From Candidatus Galacturonatibacter soehngenii (lineage in GTDB: Bacteria; Bacillota; Clostridia; Lachnospirales; Lachnospiraceae): a DNA stretch of 64,000 bases. Position numbers and translations under genes: made by a program. This document shows positions 27,517-37,593 of this stretch, piece by piece (within the stretch, counting starts at the first letter, position 1; each line of letters starts with the position of its first letter). The notes below the pieces were generated by a model. It was not told the origin of the DNA and did not search any database. It saw only the letters and a program-made list of their open reading frames with translations. Location: NCBI RefSeq assembly GCF_008830185.1, contig NZ_WAGX01000005.1, positions 744,001-808,000 of the forward strand. The letters are read 5' to 3'.

Positions 27517-28446
27517 ATGTCAGAAGAAACAAATGTTACACAAGCAATCCCTTCTATGGCAGAATTTGAGGTAGAGCTTGAGAATTCTTTTAAAAAGTTA
27601 AAAGAGGGAGACATTGTAACTGGAACTGTAATTGGTGTATCTGAAACAGAAGTTACGGTTGATCTTGGAAGCTATAGTGAGGGTATTATTAAATTAGAAG
27701 AATTAAGCAACGATCCTCGTTTTTCCATTAAAGCTGATATCCAAATAGGGGATGAGGTAAGTGCCGAGGTTCTCTATGAAGATATGGAAGGGCGTATTTT
27801 TCTTTCTAGAAAAAATGCATATGATATACTTTCTTGGGATGCATTAAAGGAAATGCAAAAAAACAAAACCGTTAGTAATGTAAAAGTAGCAGAAGCCGTT
27901 AATAGCGGTGTTATTACGTATCTGAATGGAATACGTGCTTTTATTCCTGCCTCTCAATTATCCTTACAATATGTTGAAGATTTAGGAAGTTTCGTTGGTC
28001 AAAAACTTGATGTACAAGTAATTGAAGTGAATCAAGATGCCAATAAGCTTATTTTATCTGCTAAGGAGCTTTTAAAAGAAAAAGCTTTAGAGGATAAGAA
28101 TAGTCGTATCTCTAAGTTACAGCCTGGTTTAATTGTTACTGGAAAAGTTGAAACCATTGTACCTTACGGGGCATTTGTTAATATCGGCGAAGATTTAACA
28201 GGACTGGTTCATATCTCACAAATCTGTGGACGTCGTATCAAATCTCCAAAAGAAGTAATCAAAGAAGGCGATGAGGTAACAGTAAAAATTATCGATATAA
28301 AAGAGGGTAAAATCAGCCTAAGCATGAAGGCAGTGGCAGAAAATGACGAAGTATTAAATGATGTAGAAGAAGCTTCGTTTGAATATCATTCTGATGAAGA
28401 AGCCTCAACAAGCCTTGGTTCTTTACTTAGCAAATTAAAACTTTAA
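27517..28446 (+). CDS. RNA-binding protein with three S1 domains (ribosomal protein S1-like)
   Basis: 309 residues. S1 domains at about 32-100 (GDIVTGTVIGV), 112-185 (a weaker, S1-like repeat with GIRAFIPASQL) and 203-270 (VTGKVETIVPYGAFVNIG). The tail is acidic. It is shorter than the four- to six-domain S1 of Proteobacteria and like the short S1-type proteins of Firmicutes. Expected to bind mRNA or ribosomes. AGAGGTG lies 6 nt before the ATG. Ends at a bidirectional terminator. Confidence 0.88.
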   Translation: MSEETNVTQAIPSMAEFEVELENSFKKLKEGDIVTGTVIGVSETEVTVDLGSYSEGIIKLEELSNDPRFSIKADIQIGDEVSAEVLYEDMEGRIFLSRKNAYDILSWDALKEMQKNKTVSNVKVAEAVNSGVITYLNGIRAFIPASQLSLQYVEDLGSFVGQKLDVQVIEVNQDANKLILSAKELLKEKALEDKNSRISKLQPGLIVTGKVETIVPYGAFVNIGEDLTGLVHISQICGRRIKSPKEVIKEGDEVTVKIIDIKEGKISLSMKAVAENDEVLNDVEEASFEYHSDEEASTSLGSLLSKLKL

Positions 28447-28452
28447 AAATAA

Positions 28453-28485
28453 AAATCCGTAAAGGTTCTCACTTTTACGGATTTT
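28453..28485. terminator. Bidirectional terminator between S1-like gene and spoVAE
   Basis: Stem AAATCCGTAAA / TTTACGGATTT with a 10-nt loop and A-rich and T-rich flanks on the two sides. Confidence 0.85.
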
Positions 28486-28498
28486 ATATTTATTTGCA

Positions 28499-28855
28499 TC
28501 AATTTTTCATTTTGGGATTAAAGATAAGAGAAGCTACATACCCTAATATTAGAGCACCTGATATACCTACTGCACTTGCAGTAAAGCCTCCCATAAAAAT
28601 ACCGATGAAACCATCTGTATCAATCGCCTCTTTTACACCTTTCCATAATACATTACCAAATCCGAGCAAAGGAACACTTGCACCTGCTCCAGCAAATTTT
28701 AAGAAGGGTTCGTAAAGTCCTAACGCTCCTAATACTGCACCACCGCATACTAACAGTACCATAATCCTACCTGGCATTAATTTGGTTTTATCCATTAAGA
28801 TTTGTACCAATGCACAGATAAGCCCGCCAACCCAAAACGCATTTATATAATCCAT
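28499..28855 (-). CDS. spoVAE: Stage V sporulation protein AE
   Basis: 118 residues from the ATG at 28855, with AGGAG about 10 nt upstream. Hydrophobic small protein with the SpoVAE pattern (MDYINAFWVGGLICALVQIL near the start, GFIGIFMGGFTASAVG near 85), about four helices. SpoVA proteins form a membrane channel that moves dipicolinic acid into and out of the spore. In most spore-formers spoVAE follows spoVAC and spoVAD; here it stands alone, so the partner genes must be elsewhere. Confidence 0.85.
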   Translation of the reverse strand: MDYINAFWVGGLICALVQILMDKTKLMPGRIMVLLVCGGAVLGALGLYEPFLKFAGAGASVPLLGFGNVLWKGVKEAIDTDGFIGIFMGGFTASAVGISGALILGYVASLIFNPKMKN

Positions 28856-29006
28856 TTTGTTTTCACTCCTTTTTATTTCATTGGTATTATATTTCCCTAC
28901 AAATTGCAATATATGCATAGGTTTGCCGTTGTATCAGATTTTGTTTTATGCTATATTATTATTATAAAGTCGTGTAGTTTATGTTATTCCTACTACGTGA
29001 AATGAT

Positions 29007-29033
29007 ATCAAAAGGACAAAACACCTTTTGATC
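29007..29033. repeat. Hairpin upstream of carbamate kinase gene
   Basis: Arms ATCAAAAGG and CCTTTTGAT with a short loop, about 100 nt before arcC, without a following T-run. Role unknown; nothing else is seen between 28856 and 29132. Confidence 0.4.
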
Positions 29034-29132
29034 TGGACTTGTTATATTTGAAATTCAACGCAGTTATGATCCGTTTTTAGCTTCGTAATAAAAATGAATA
29101 GATTCGTAATTTACAAGGAATGAGGTATTGAT

Positions 29133-30068
29133 ATGAAAAAGAAAAAAATCGTAGTTGCACTTGGACGAGAAGCATTTGGTGCAATCATACCAGATCAACA
29201 AAGAGCAGTACGACGTGCAGCAAAGGCAATCGCCGATCTAGTTGAGGCGAAATATCAAGTAATTATTACACATAGCAATGGCCCTCAAGTGGGAATGCTT
29301 CATACCGCTATGACAGAATTTAGCCGTCTTGATTCTACTTACACCGTTGCTCCTATGTCTGTTTGTGGAGCATTAAGTCAAGGATATATTGGATATGATC
29401 TTCAAAATGCAATACGAAGTGAGTTATTAGAACGCGGAATATTCAAACCTGTTTCGACTATTATTACTCAGGTGCGTGTTGACCCGTTTGACGAAGCCTT
29501 TTCTCATCCAACCAAAGTGATTGGAAGATATATGTCAAAAGAGGAAGCCGATGAAGAAGTGAAAAAAGGTAATTATGTAGTAAAAGAAGCCAAAGGATAT
29601 CGAAGAGTTGTTGCAACTCCAAAGCCAATTGATATCTACGAGATAGATGCCATTAAAGCACTTAGTGATGCAGATCAATTGGTAATCGCTTGTGGCGGTG
29701 GCGGTATTCCAGTTCTTGAACAGGGCACACATCTACGTGGTGCTAGCGCAGTGATTGAAAAAGACAGTGCGACAGCTAAACTGGCGGATATGGTTGATGC
29801 AGATATGATCCTATTCTTAACTGGTGTTGAGAAAGTAGCTCTTAACTATAATACTCCTTCAGAAGTCTTCCTAGACTCCATTACTGTAGCAGAGGCAAAG
29901 GAATATAAGAAAGAGGGACATTTTCCTGAAACCTCTATGCTTCCTAAAATAGAAGCTTCTATCGAATTCGTAGAAAAGAAGGAAGGACGAAGCGCTATTA
30001 TCACTCATTTAGAAAAAGCAAAAGACGCAATTAATAAGAAAACAGGGACTATCATTACTGCTTCCTAA
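29133..30068 (+). CDS. arcC: Carbamate kinase
   Basis: 311 residues in the amino acid kinase fold. Motifs VVALGREAFG (Gly loop), THSNGPQVGM (about 47), ACGGGGIPV (about 188) and VIEKDSATAKLAD (about 208) fit carbamate kinase. The N-terminal loop reads GREAFG instead of the usual GGNAL. It makes ATP from carbamoyl phosphate, usually after citrulline, agmatine or purine breakdown, but no partner catabolic genes adjoin it. GAGGT lies 8 nt before the ATG. Confidence 0.9.
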   Translation: MKKKKIVVALGREAFGAIIPDQQRAVRRAAKAIADLVEAKYQVIITHSNGPQVGMLHTAMTEFSRLDSTYTVAPMSVCGALSQGYIGYDLQNAIRSELLERGIFKPVSTIITQVRVDPFDEAFSHPTKVIGRYMSKEEADEEVKKGNYVVKEAKGYRRVVATPKPIDIYEIDAIKALSDADQLVIACGGGGIPVLEQGTHLRGASAVIEKDSATAKLADMVDADMILFLTGVEKVALNYNTPSEVFLDSITVAEAKEYKKEGHFPETSMLPKIEASIEFVEKKEGRSAIITHLEKAKDAINKKTGTIITAS

Positions 30069-30089
30069 CCATTTTATCTAATACAATTT

Positions 30090-30138
30090 AAGGTCTGTGT
30101 TACTAGGTTTGACCAACTTAGTAATACGGACTTTTTTA
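30090..30138 (+). terminator. Terminator of arcC
   Basis: Long imperfect stem (AAGGTCTGTGTTACTA with TAGTAATACGGACTT) followed by six T residues. Confidence 0.8.
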
Positions 30139-30287
30139 CTTCTTTCTTATTCGTCAAATTAGTGCTATACTAGACAAGAATCGTCATAAAAAGTTAGTAA
30201 TTGACACAAGAAAGGCAATGTAAGATTCATGCATTCACTTTTCATGATTGATTCAAATATATATTTTTTTAAAAACGGGAGGAAAAA

Positions 30288-31865
30288 ATGAAAAAAAATC
30301 TAAAAATGGGATGTATGCTTATTATGTCTGCCATGCTCATTATGACTGGCTGTGGAAACAATAATAGCAAAGACGCAAGTACCCAAACAAACGACCAAAC
30401 TGCAATTGCTGATACGAACACTAGCACGCAGTCCAATGAGAAGGAAGCTGAGAAAGAAGCTGAGAAGGAAGCTGACGCTACTTCAAGTGCAACGCAAGCT
30501 GGTTACACACCATATGATCAATTAAAAGACAGCTACGATGTAATTATCATTGGTGCTGGCGGTGCTGGTATGTCAGCCGCACTTGAAGCTAAGGCAAATG
30601 GAGCCAATCCAGTTATCTTTGAAAAAATGCCTATCGCTGGAGGAAATACACTGAAATCTTCCTCAGGAATGAATGCCTCTGAAACCAAATTCCAGAAGGA
30701 ACAAGGAATTGAAGATAGCAATGATTTATTCTATGAACAAACCTTAAAGGGTGGTCATGATACAAATGATACAAAAATGCTTCGTTTCTTCGTAGACAAT
30801 TCAGGAGCTGCTATTGACTGGTTAGATTCTATTGGTATTAAATTGAATAATATTACCATTACAGGTGGAATGAATGAGAAACGTACTCATCGTCCTGAAG
30901 ATGGTTCTGCTGTAGGCGGATACCTAGTTAATGGTCTACTAAATAATATACAAGAGCAAGACATACCTCTTTTTGTAAATGCGAATGTTAAAGAAATAAC
31001 AATGCAGGATGGTAACGTTAATGGTGTTAAGGTTGTTTTCAATGATACCGATGAAAAAATGATTACAGCAAAAGCAGTTATCGTGGCAACTGGTGGATTT
31101 GGTTCTAACCAAGATATCATCTCCGAAGTTAGACCTGATTTAAAAGGACTTGTAACAACCAATCAAGTTGGTAGCACAGGCGATGGCATCCAGATGATTG
31201 AAAAACTTGGTGGTACTACCGTGGATATGGATCAAATTCAGGTTCACCCTACCGTTCAGCAAGATAAATCTTACCTTATCGGCGAAGCCGTTCGTGGGGA
31301 AGGAGCCATTCTTGTATCCAATGAAGGGAAACGTTTCACAAACGAGCTTGATACTCGTGACCATGTTACCGCTGCAATCAATACTTTACCAGAGAAATCT
31401 GCTTTCCTTGTATTTGATTCAGGTGTAAAATCTCGTGTGAAAGCAATCGAACAATATGAAAAAATGGGATTTGTGAAAACAGGTGACACCATTGAGGCAC
31501 TCGCACAAGAAATGGGAATTCCAGCTGATCAGTTACAGGCAACCCTTGATACTTGGAACAACAGTGTAAAAGATAAAAATGATTCTGAATTTGGCAGAAC
31601 GACAGGAATGGATAACGACTTATCCGCTGCTCCTTACTATGCGATTCAAATCGCACCTGGAATTCATTACACTATGGGTGGTGTAAAAATTAATACAAAT
31701 ACAGAAGTTCTAAACGAAAGTGGTGACCCGATTCCTGGACTCTTTGCAGCTGGTGAAGTTACTGGTGGCTTGCATGGTCAAAACCGAATCGGCGGTAACT
31801 CTGTTGCAGAAATTATTATTTTTGGTCGTCAGGCAGGTATCAAAGCAGCTGAATTTACCAAATAA
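30288..31865 (+). CDS. Lipoprotein FAD-dependent reductase (fumarate/urocanate reductase-like)
   Basis: 525 residues. Lipoprotein signal with LIMTGC (Cys about 22), a Glu/Lys/Ala-rich linker, then a flavoprotein domain. Motifs are VIIIGAGGAGMSAALEAKA (about 84), AGGNTLKSSSGMNAS, QVHPT (about 320), HYTMGGV (about 463) and GLHGQNRIGGNS near the end. The family (FAD_binding_2, flavocytochrome c type) reduces C=C bonds in fumarate, urocanate or similar acceptors. The usual covalent FMN-binding domain is absent, so electrons must arrive from another protein. Probably on the outer face of the membrane. GGGAGG lies 6 nt before the ATG. Confidence 0.87.
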   Translation: MKKNLKMGCMLIMSAMLIMTGCGNNNSKDASTQTNDQTAIADTNTSTQSNEKEAEKEAEKEADATSSATQAGYTPYDQLKDSYDVIIIGAGGAGMSAALEAKANGANPVIFEKMPIAGGNTLKSSSGMNASETKFQKEQGIEDSNDLFYEQTLKGGHDTNDTKMLRFFVDNSGAAIDWLDSIGIKLNNITITGGMNEKRTHRPEDGSAVGGYLVNGLLNNIQEQDIPLFVNANVKEITMQDGNVNGVKVVFNDTDEKMITAKAVIVATGGFGSNQDIISEVRPDLKGLVTTNQVGSTGDGIQMIEKLGGTTVDMDQIQVHPTVQQDKSYLIGEAVRGEGAILVSNEGKRFTNELDTRDHVTAAINTLPEKSAFLVFDSGVKSRVKAIEQYEKMGFVKTGDTIEALAQEMGIPADQLQATLDTWNNSVKDKNDSEFGRTTGMDNDLSAAPYYAIQIAPGIHYTMGGVKINTNTEVLNESGDPIPGLFAAGEVTGGLHGQNRIGGNSVAEIIIFGRQAGIKAAEFTK

Positions 31866-31887
31866 TAAGCACCCTTACTCTAATTCA

Positions 31888-31930
31888 AAAACAGCGGGCA
31901 AGGAAAATTCCTATGCCTGCTGTTTTCTAA
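31888..31930 (+). terminator. Terminator of the flavoprotein gene
   Basis: Stem AAAACAGCGGGCA / TGCCTGCTGTTTT with an inner AGGAA/TTCCT helix, then a T-rich run. Confidence 0.8.
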
Positions 31931-32014
31931 CTATTATTCTCTTAACTCAACCCCAAAAAACATATTTTTCCATCATTCTTTTTCTATCATAGTGCCAATG
32001 AATCTCACATCTTA

Positions 32015-32254
32015 CTATTGAATTGTAAAATGATACTGATCAATACCATATACCACTTTCATTCTATAAGAAGTAAAATATACATCAAGAAATTCAACTA
32101 ATTTCTTTTTATCTTCCTGTGTCTCGTTGTTTATTACCTCGATCGAAAAACTTTGTCCACCACAAGCATCCTTTAAATGAATCGAATACGGTAACCCTTT
32201 TTCTTTCAATTGATTATTTATTTCTATTATCTGACTAATTGACACAATTTTCAT
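32015..32254 (-). CDS. Small protein with a KDACGGQS motif, unknown function
   Basis: 79 residues, soluble, alpha/beta pattern. The motif LKDACGGQSFSIEV in the middle recalls small clostridial proteins named for an RDAC-type motif; that link is from memory and weak. AAGGAG lies 6 nt before the ATG. It follows dapF by 9 nt and is surely co-transcribed with it. No function can be assigned. Confidence 0.65.
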   Translation of the reverse strand: MKIVSISQIIEINNQLKEKGLPYSIHLKDACGGQSFSIEVINNETQEDKKKLVEFLDVYFTSYRMKVVYGIDQYHFTIQ

Positions 32255-32263
32255 AGTAACTCC

Positions 32264-33121
32264 TTACTCTTTGTTCCCTGTTTCATGAATCAAAGAAATT
32301 TCACCTTCAAATACAATTTCTGCTGGTCCTGTCATGTACACCATGTTCTCCACTTGATTCCATTCCACCAATAAGTCTCCACCTAAAAGACGTATCGTTA
32401 CTTCATTGTCTGTGAGCCCATTTAATATGGATGCAACGGCCGTGGCACATGCGCCTGTCCCGCAAGCAAGAGTCTCTCCTGATCCTCTTTCCCATACTCT
32501 CATTTCGATTGTTTTTCGATCCATTATTTTTACAAACTCTGTATTGATGCGTTTTGGAAATCTTTCATGATTTTCAAAATCTGGTCCTATTTTTTCCAAA
32601 TCAAGCCCTTTTACATCCTCCATGTAAATAACTGCATGAGGATTTCCCATGGAAACACATGTCATATGATAAGTTTTACCAGCCACCTCGATTGGCTCAT
32701 TTACGACTTGTTCTCCAGTAGCAATCACTGGAATATCTGCTGGCGTTAAGATTGGACTACCCATATTTACCTTTATTTGAACTGCCTTGCCATCCTTAAT
32801 TGTCAAATCTAAATACTTTATTCCTGCTAGTGTCTCCACCGAAATACTTGTTTTGTCAGTAAGTTTGTAATCATAAACATATTTCGCTACACAGCGGATT
32901 CCATTTCCACACATTTCTCCTTGTGAACCATCCGCATTATACATTTCCATTTTAAAATCTGCTATATCGGAAGGTTTAATTAGTATTAACCCATCTGATC
33001 CAATTCCAAAATGTCTATCACTTACTAGTTTTGCCACTTCACTTGGATTATCTATTTTCTCTATCAAACAATTCACATATACATAATCATTACCAAGTCC
33101 CTGCATTTTTGTAAATTTCAT
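32264..33121 (-). CDS. dapF: Diaminopimelate epimerase
   Basis: 285 residues, the family's usual length. The two catalytic Cys motifs are present: [11 protein letters not shown] (about 71) and [11 protein letters not shown] (about 220), with [10 protein letters not shown] near 36. It turns LL- into meso-diaminopimelate for lysine and peptidoglycan synthesis in the cytosol. Starts a two-gene unit with the 79-residue protein. The stretch 33122-33290 upstream is AT-rich with no further gene. Confidence 0.95.
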   Translation of the reverse strand: MKFTKMQGLGNDYVYVNCLIEKIDNPSEVAKLVSDRHFGIGSDGLILIKPSDIADFKMEMYNADGSQGEMCGNGIRCVAKYVYDYKLTDKTSISVETLAGIKYLDLTIKDGKAVQIKVNMGSPILTPADIPVIATGEQVVNEPIEVAGKTYHMTCVSMGNPHAVIYMEDVKGLDLEKIGPDFENHERFPKRINTEFVKIMDRKTIEMRVWERGSGETLACGTGACATAVASILNGLTDNEVTIRLLGGDLLVEWNQVENMVYMTGPAEIVFEGEISLIHETGNKE

Positions 33122-33290
33122 TACACGCTTACCTCTTTTCTTTCTAATCTCTTTTTTGCTATTCTATGGGGTACAAATACTCAACTTATTTTTTCTCTAT
33201 GTTATATTATAACCTACAAAATAAAGAAAAACAGAGTATTTTTTACAAAAAATTATGCAAAAAATGCTCTGTTAAATGATTCTATATTTT

Positions 33291-33914
33291 TTACTCTTCT
33301 TGTATACCCTCATTTTCTTCAAACCAAGCATATTTATAGAACTCTATTGGTATCTCATCTACATTTAATTCTTTATATAAGTAATATTTCTTTTTGTTTT
33401 TAGTCAATATCAACCATTGTTCTTCGTTATAACCTTCTATAGTAAATATTGAATTTTTTTCTTGTGCGATTGTTACATCTCCTATTTTAGATTGAACCTC
33501 TAAATTAGAAGGTGCTGTAGAGAAGAGTTGAAATTCTTTATCCTTAAAAGTGAATGTTTGCTTGTATTCCTTAATATTACCTTTTGTAAATTTATACGGA
33601 ATATATTCGATATTCTCTTCTCCAAATAAAGCCCAGTCTCCCATTAATGTTTTGCTTATAGTTAATAGCCATTGCCCCGTCGAATAATTCTTTATTTCCC
33701 TCACTTGCGTTATAATTCCTGATTCATCTTTCATATAGGCAAGTTGTTTTCCTTTTTCTAGGCTAGTACTAGATCCTAAAAATATATAAGTTTTTCCATT
33801 ATAATCGAAACTACCGTCACTATTATATTCTATTTCTGGTAAATTATTATTATAGCAAGCAGTAAGCAATGAAATTACCACAAATGCTAAAGTTACAATA
33901 CTTGTTTTTTTCAT
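33291..33914 (-). CDS. Lipoprotein of unknown function
   Basis: About 207 residues from the ATG at 33914, with GAGG 6 nt upstream. Lipoprotein signal ISLLTAC, then a beta-rich extracytoplasmic domain (FDYNGKTYIFLG at about 38). No family is recognised. Its start lies inside the end of the broken S8-peptidase frame, which supplies the ribosome site, so a deletion probably fused the two genes' edges. It may originally have been a partner of the peptidase. Confidence 0.75.
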   Translation of the reverse strand: MKKTSIVTLAFVVISLLTACYNNNLPEIEYNSDGSFDYNGKTYIFLGSSTSLEKGKQLAYMKDESGIITQVREIKNYSTGQWLLTISKTLMGDWALFGEENIEYIPYKFTKGNIKEYKQTFTFKDKEFQLFSTAPSNLEVQSKIGDVTIAQEKNSIFTIEGYNEEQWLILTKNKKKYYLYKELNVDEIPIEFYKYAWFEENEGIQEE

Positions 33915-34374
33915 ATCCTTCCTCATTTCCAATAAGAATATATACTATTCCGTTATTTCCGTTCTCATTATTAGCACCTATAATACCTAACATTGCAGTC
34001 CCATGTCCATTATCATCATATGTATCTAAACGGTTATTAACCAAATCAACACTATAAATAATCCTATTCTGTGGATATATCAAATCTTTATGTGGGTATA
34101 TTCCAGTATCTAGAATGGCTATGGAAAAAGTATTTTCAACTTTCAAATCACCACTCTTATAAAAACCTATCATAGATTTTACTATATCAAAATCCAAGAT
34201 TTCTACACCTTCATCAATATTGGTTTTAGTTTTATTGGTAACTTCCTGTTCCTAAATTACTTGTTTAGATACTACTTGATTATTTTTTTTAACAACTGTT
34301 TCTTTTCCATTACACGCAATAAAGCTATTACAATATAATAATAAAAAAAACAAACATATTAAATTTTTTTTCAT
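33850..34374 (-). pseudogene. Broken S8 (subtilisin-like) peptidase lipoprotein
   Basis: A lipoprotein signal begins at 34374 (MKKNLICLFF ... FIACNGK) and meets an in-frame TAG at 34254-34252. The same frame then continues into a subtilase domain with the Asp motif AILDTGIYPHKDL and the His motif DDNGHGTAMLGIIGA. The frame then runs into the next gene's start and never reaches the region with the catalytic Ser. The gene is thus interrupted by a stop and lacks the C-terminal half. It cannot make an active protease. Confidence 0.85.
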
Positions 34375-34820
34375 ATTTAATCCTTAGAATTATAAAATAT
34401 ATTTATTAAATGACTATAATTTATAAGAAAATCAAAGACAATTCAAGAAATTTAGCATGAATGGTCATTTTAAAGGCGTGAATAGCATATTACTTATATA
34501 TATGTTAATTGGTTAATTCTGCTTCATAAACTAGTTTCATATTTTGTAAGTGACCTTCAAATTTACCCTTTTGTATCCACCTTCCCGTTTTACATTTTTT
34601 GCGTTAACATATATAGGGAGGCTTATATCTGTTGATACAATCCTCACGTAATAACGAATACAAATCTCTTCTCATTTCTTACAAACGATAAATATAGAAT
34701 TCTTATAATCATTAGTTCCACATACTTTATTCCTTTTTTTTATTATAAAATACATCTATAGGAAGCCTCAAAAATGTCCATCGTCCAAAACATACATTTT
34801 ACCAAGGAGGTTTCATATAG
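34375..34820. other. Gene-free stretch before ISL3-type remnant
   Basis: AT-rich sequence between the broken peptidase and the transposase remnant. No clean coding frame of useful length and no clear RNA gene. Short stretches on the minus strand near 34600-34500 read as basic protein for about 20 codons and may be debris of a lost gene, but this is too weak to name. Confidence 0.5.
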
Positions 34821-35470
34821 ATGCATTCTAATTGTACCAAGAATCTTCTATTTAGAAGATGTCTTAATAAAAAAATAATACAAGCTGATACATTTGTAAA
34901 AGTATTTATCGAAACAAAACCTACTAATCAGATATGCCTAGCCTGTGGTCAGAATACAGGACGTATTCATGATTATTGCTATCAAACCATAAAAGACTTA
35001 CCGTTCCAGATGAAGCACACTTATTTAGTTCTAAGAAAAAGGCGATATGCTTGTTGTTGTGGTAAAAGATTTTTAGAAAAGTATCCCTTTCTAGCTTCAT
35101 ATCAAAGACGTACTCTTCGACTTTCCTTTAAAATCATTGATCTACTCAGAAACATGCGTAGCATAAAATCTGTTGCTGATGATACAAATGTTTCAGCGAA
35201 CACAGTGATACAACGGCTATAAACATTTCACTCTGCAAGATTGTTCCTAATATATCCGTAAAATAATAATTTGTGGTATTTATTAACATATTATACGTCA
35301 CAATATCTTATTTATGGCAAAACAACAGCACAGAAAGAGCCAGTAAATGGTCGTAACCCACTTAAACTGGCTCAGTTGCTTCTTGATTCAAAACTGATTG
35401 AACTATTACACATAAACATCATTGGATCTCATAAAATTATTTTAATACCAAAACTTTTTGGAACATTAGT
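34821..35470 (+). pseudogene. Truncated ISL3-family transposase
   Basis: The first 133 codons encode the N-terminal part of an ISL3-type transposase: zinc-finger cysteines in CLACGQNTGRIHDY and CCCGKRFLEKYPF, then a helix-turn-helix region (RSIKSVADDTNVSANTVIQ). A stop follows at 35220-35222. The next 250 bases carry only broken frames with no catalytic DDE region. AAGGAGG lies before the ATG. No second end of the element was found, so it is immobile. Confidence 0.75.
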
Positions 35471-35573
35471 AGCTATTTTATATTAACTTGAGGACAGACT
35501 TCATTTCGATGAAAACAAACTTCATATGTGGACTTTAATTGCTAAGTTTTTTTCAATGTTTTATACTCACTAT

Positions 35574-36122
35574 TTAATCTTTTAACAAAGTCAATACCAT
35601 CTGAGCCGTTTCAACCATATTGGTTGCACTGTCCATACTACATTTTTGTATATAACGATGTGCTTCCTCTTCTGTCATGTTATTTCGTTCCATAAGTAAT
35701 ATTTTTGCCTGTTTAATGAGTTCGCGTTCCTGGTCGTTTCGTTCCTTTGGCTTTGACTTTAATTTTTTTCGTTTTCTGGCCATTGTTGTGACCATCATTT
35801 CGACTGTATTAATTAAATCATTTGCTTTAATTGGCATGGATAGACAAACGATGTCAGTACTATTTGCTGTACTTAGAACGTGTTGGGATGCCATTAAAAG
35901 CATCTCAAAATTAGGAGGCAAGGATTCGTGTAATTCAGAAAACATCATATCCGCATATTTATATCCACATACTACGATTCCATAGGTTAGGCTGTCTGCA
36001 TAATTTAATGCCTGCGCACCTGATGTACATACTGCCGCTACCGAGTATCCATTTCTAACTAACAGGTTTCTTATGTTTTTTGCATCTTCTACTTTGGGAA
36101 AAACAACGATTATACTCGCCAC
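35574..36122 (-). CDS. ANTAR-domain RNA-binding response regulator downstream of glnA
   Basis: 182 residues, GTG start with GAGGAGG 8 nt upstream. Residues 1-115 form a receiver-like domain lacking the acidic pair and clear phospho-Asp, so it may not be phosphorylated. Residues 120-180 are an ANTAR domain (ERELIKQAKILLMERNNMTEEEAHRYIQ). ANTAR proteins bind paired hairpins in RNA and prevent termination. It follows glnA by 41 nt on the same strand; a glnA-antiterminator pair is known in solventogenic clostridia. Control of glnA through its leader hairpin is the obvious proposal. Confidence 0.88.
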   Translation of the reverse strand: MASIIVVFPKVEDAKNIRNLLVRNGYSVAAVCTSGAQALNYADSLTYGIVVCGYKYADMMFSELHESLPPNFEMLLMASQHVLSTANSTDIVCLSMPIKANDLINTVEMMVTTMARKRKKLKSKPKERNDQERELIKQAKILLMERNNMTEEEAHRYIQKCSMDSATNMVETAQMVLTLLKD

Positions 36123-36163
36123 AATTACACCTCCTCAATTTATTTTTAAATGGTATAATTGTG

Positions 36164-37498
36164 TTAAATCTTATACAAGTATTCTTCAATCTCCCAATTT
36201 GTTACCTGAGTGCGATAGCTATCCCATTCCATCTTCTTTGTTTTTAGATAAATCTCACTCACATGACTTCCCAAAACATCCAAAATAAAGGAGTCTTCTT
36301 CCATAGCCAAAATTGCTTCTTCCAAGCTTCCAGGTAGTGAATCAATGTTTTCTGCCATTCTTTGTTCTTTTGTCATAGCAAAAATATTTTTGTCAACGCT
36401 TGCAGGTGGGGTGATTTTGTTTTTGATACCATCTAATCCTGCTGCTAAGCATACTGCAAGTGTTAAGTAAGGATTGGTTGCAGGGTCTGGACATCTAAGT
36501 TCGATACGCGTGCCTTCCTCTCTTGAAGCAGGAATACGAATCAATGGGCTTCGATTTGTTGCAGACCATGCAATATATACGGGTGCTTCGTAGCCTGGAA
36601 CCAATCTTTTATAAGAGTTTACCAATGGATTCGTAATTGCTGTCATTCCTTTGATATGCTTTATAATTCCACCCATAAAGTAATAGGCATCCTGACTTAA
36701 CCCAAGTTTATCCTTTGGATCGTAAAATGCATTTTTTCCATCTTTTGATAAGGACATATTGGTATGCATTCCCGAACCGTTGATACCAAACTTTGGTTTT
36801 GGCATAAAGGTCGCAAATAGACCATGACGCTTTGCTATCGTTTTTACAGCAAGCTTAAATGTCATAATATTATCAGCCGTTCTTAATGCCTCATCATATT
36901 TAAAATCTATTTCATGCTGAGCTGGTGCAACCTCGTGATGAGAAGCTTCAATTTCAAATCCCATTTCTTCTAACGTCAGTACCATATCTCGTCTTGCATT
37001 CTCGCCAAGATCTACTGGTCCCAAATCAAAATAACCTGCTTTTTCATGTGTCAATGTTGTTGGGAGTCCATTGTCATCTGTATGATATAGGAAAAATTCA
37101 CATTCTGGTCCAACGTTAAATGTATATCCCATCTTTGCTGCCTCGTTTACTACCTTCCGCAAAACATAACGAGGATCTCCTTCAAAAGGCTTCCCATCTG
37201 GCGTATATACATCACAGATTAGACGTGCGACCTTTCCTTGCTGTGGTCTCCAAGGAAAGATTTCAAAACTATCATAATCTGGATGTAAATACATGTCTGA
37301 TTCTTCTATTCTGGTAAAACCCTCAATGGAAGAACCATCAAACATACATTTATTGTCCAATGCTTTCTCTAATTGACTTGATGTAATTGCAACATTTTTC
37401 AGCATTCCAAAGATATCCGTAAATTGTAAGCGAATAAATTCAACATCTTCCTCTTCCACTAATCTGATTATGTCTTGTTTCGTATATTTACTCATCAT
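36164..37498 (-). CDS. glnA: Glutamine synthetase, type I
   Basis: About 444 residues. Type I motifs: [16 protein letters not shown] (about 52), [11 protein letters not shown] (about 125), the ATP-binding [17 protein letters not shown] (about 235) and [12 protein letters not shown] (about 313). No adenylylation-type loop is visible, as in the short GSI-alpha of Firmicutes. It makes glutamine from glutamate, ammonia and ATP. The start MMSK at 37498 is preferred, with GAGGAGAG 5-8 nt upstream. Its promoter, leader hairpin and an insertion element lie just upstream. Confidence 0.96.
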   Translation of the reverse strand: MMSKYTKQDIIRLVEEEDVEFIRLQFTDIFGMLKNVAITSSQLEKALDNKCMFDGSSIEGFTRIEESDMYLHPDYDSFEIFPWRPQQGKVARLICDVYTPDGKPFEGDPRYVLRKVVNEAAKMGYTFNVGPECEFFLYHTDDNGLPTTLTHEKAGYFDLGPVDLGENARRDMVLTLEEMGFEIEASHHEVAPAQHEIDFKYDEALRTADNIMTFKLAVKTIAKRHGLFATFMPKPKFGINGSGMHTNMSLSKDGKNAFYDPKDKLGLSQDAYYFMGGIIKHIKGMTAITNPLVNSYKRLVPGYEAPVYIAWSATNRSPLIRIPASREEGTRIELRCPDPATNPYLTLAVCLAAGLDGIKNKITPPASVDKNIFAMTKEQRMAENIDSLPGSLEEAILAMEEDSFILDVLGSHVSEIYLKTKKMEWDSYRTQVTNWEIEEYLYKI

Positions 37499-37593
37499 TC
37501 TCTCTCCTCTTCTTATCATTTCTATCTGGTTTCACTTTACAATGTCAAAGGCTGCTGTATTATAGGGAAGTTCAAAGAATTTTCCAATGATAC

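Noticed and set aside
35271-35486. A 71-codon frame after the ISL3-type remnant
   Set aside because: No recognisable transposase motif and no ribosome site; treated as decayed debris.
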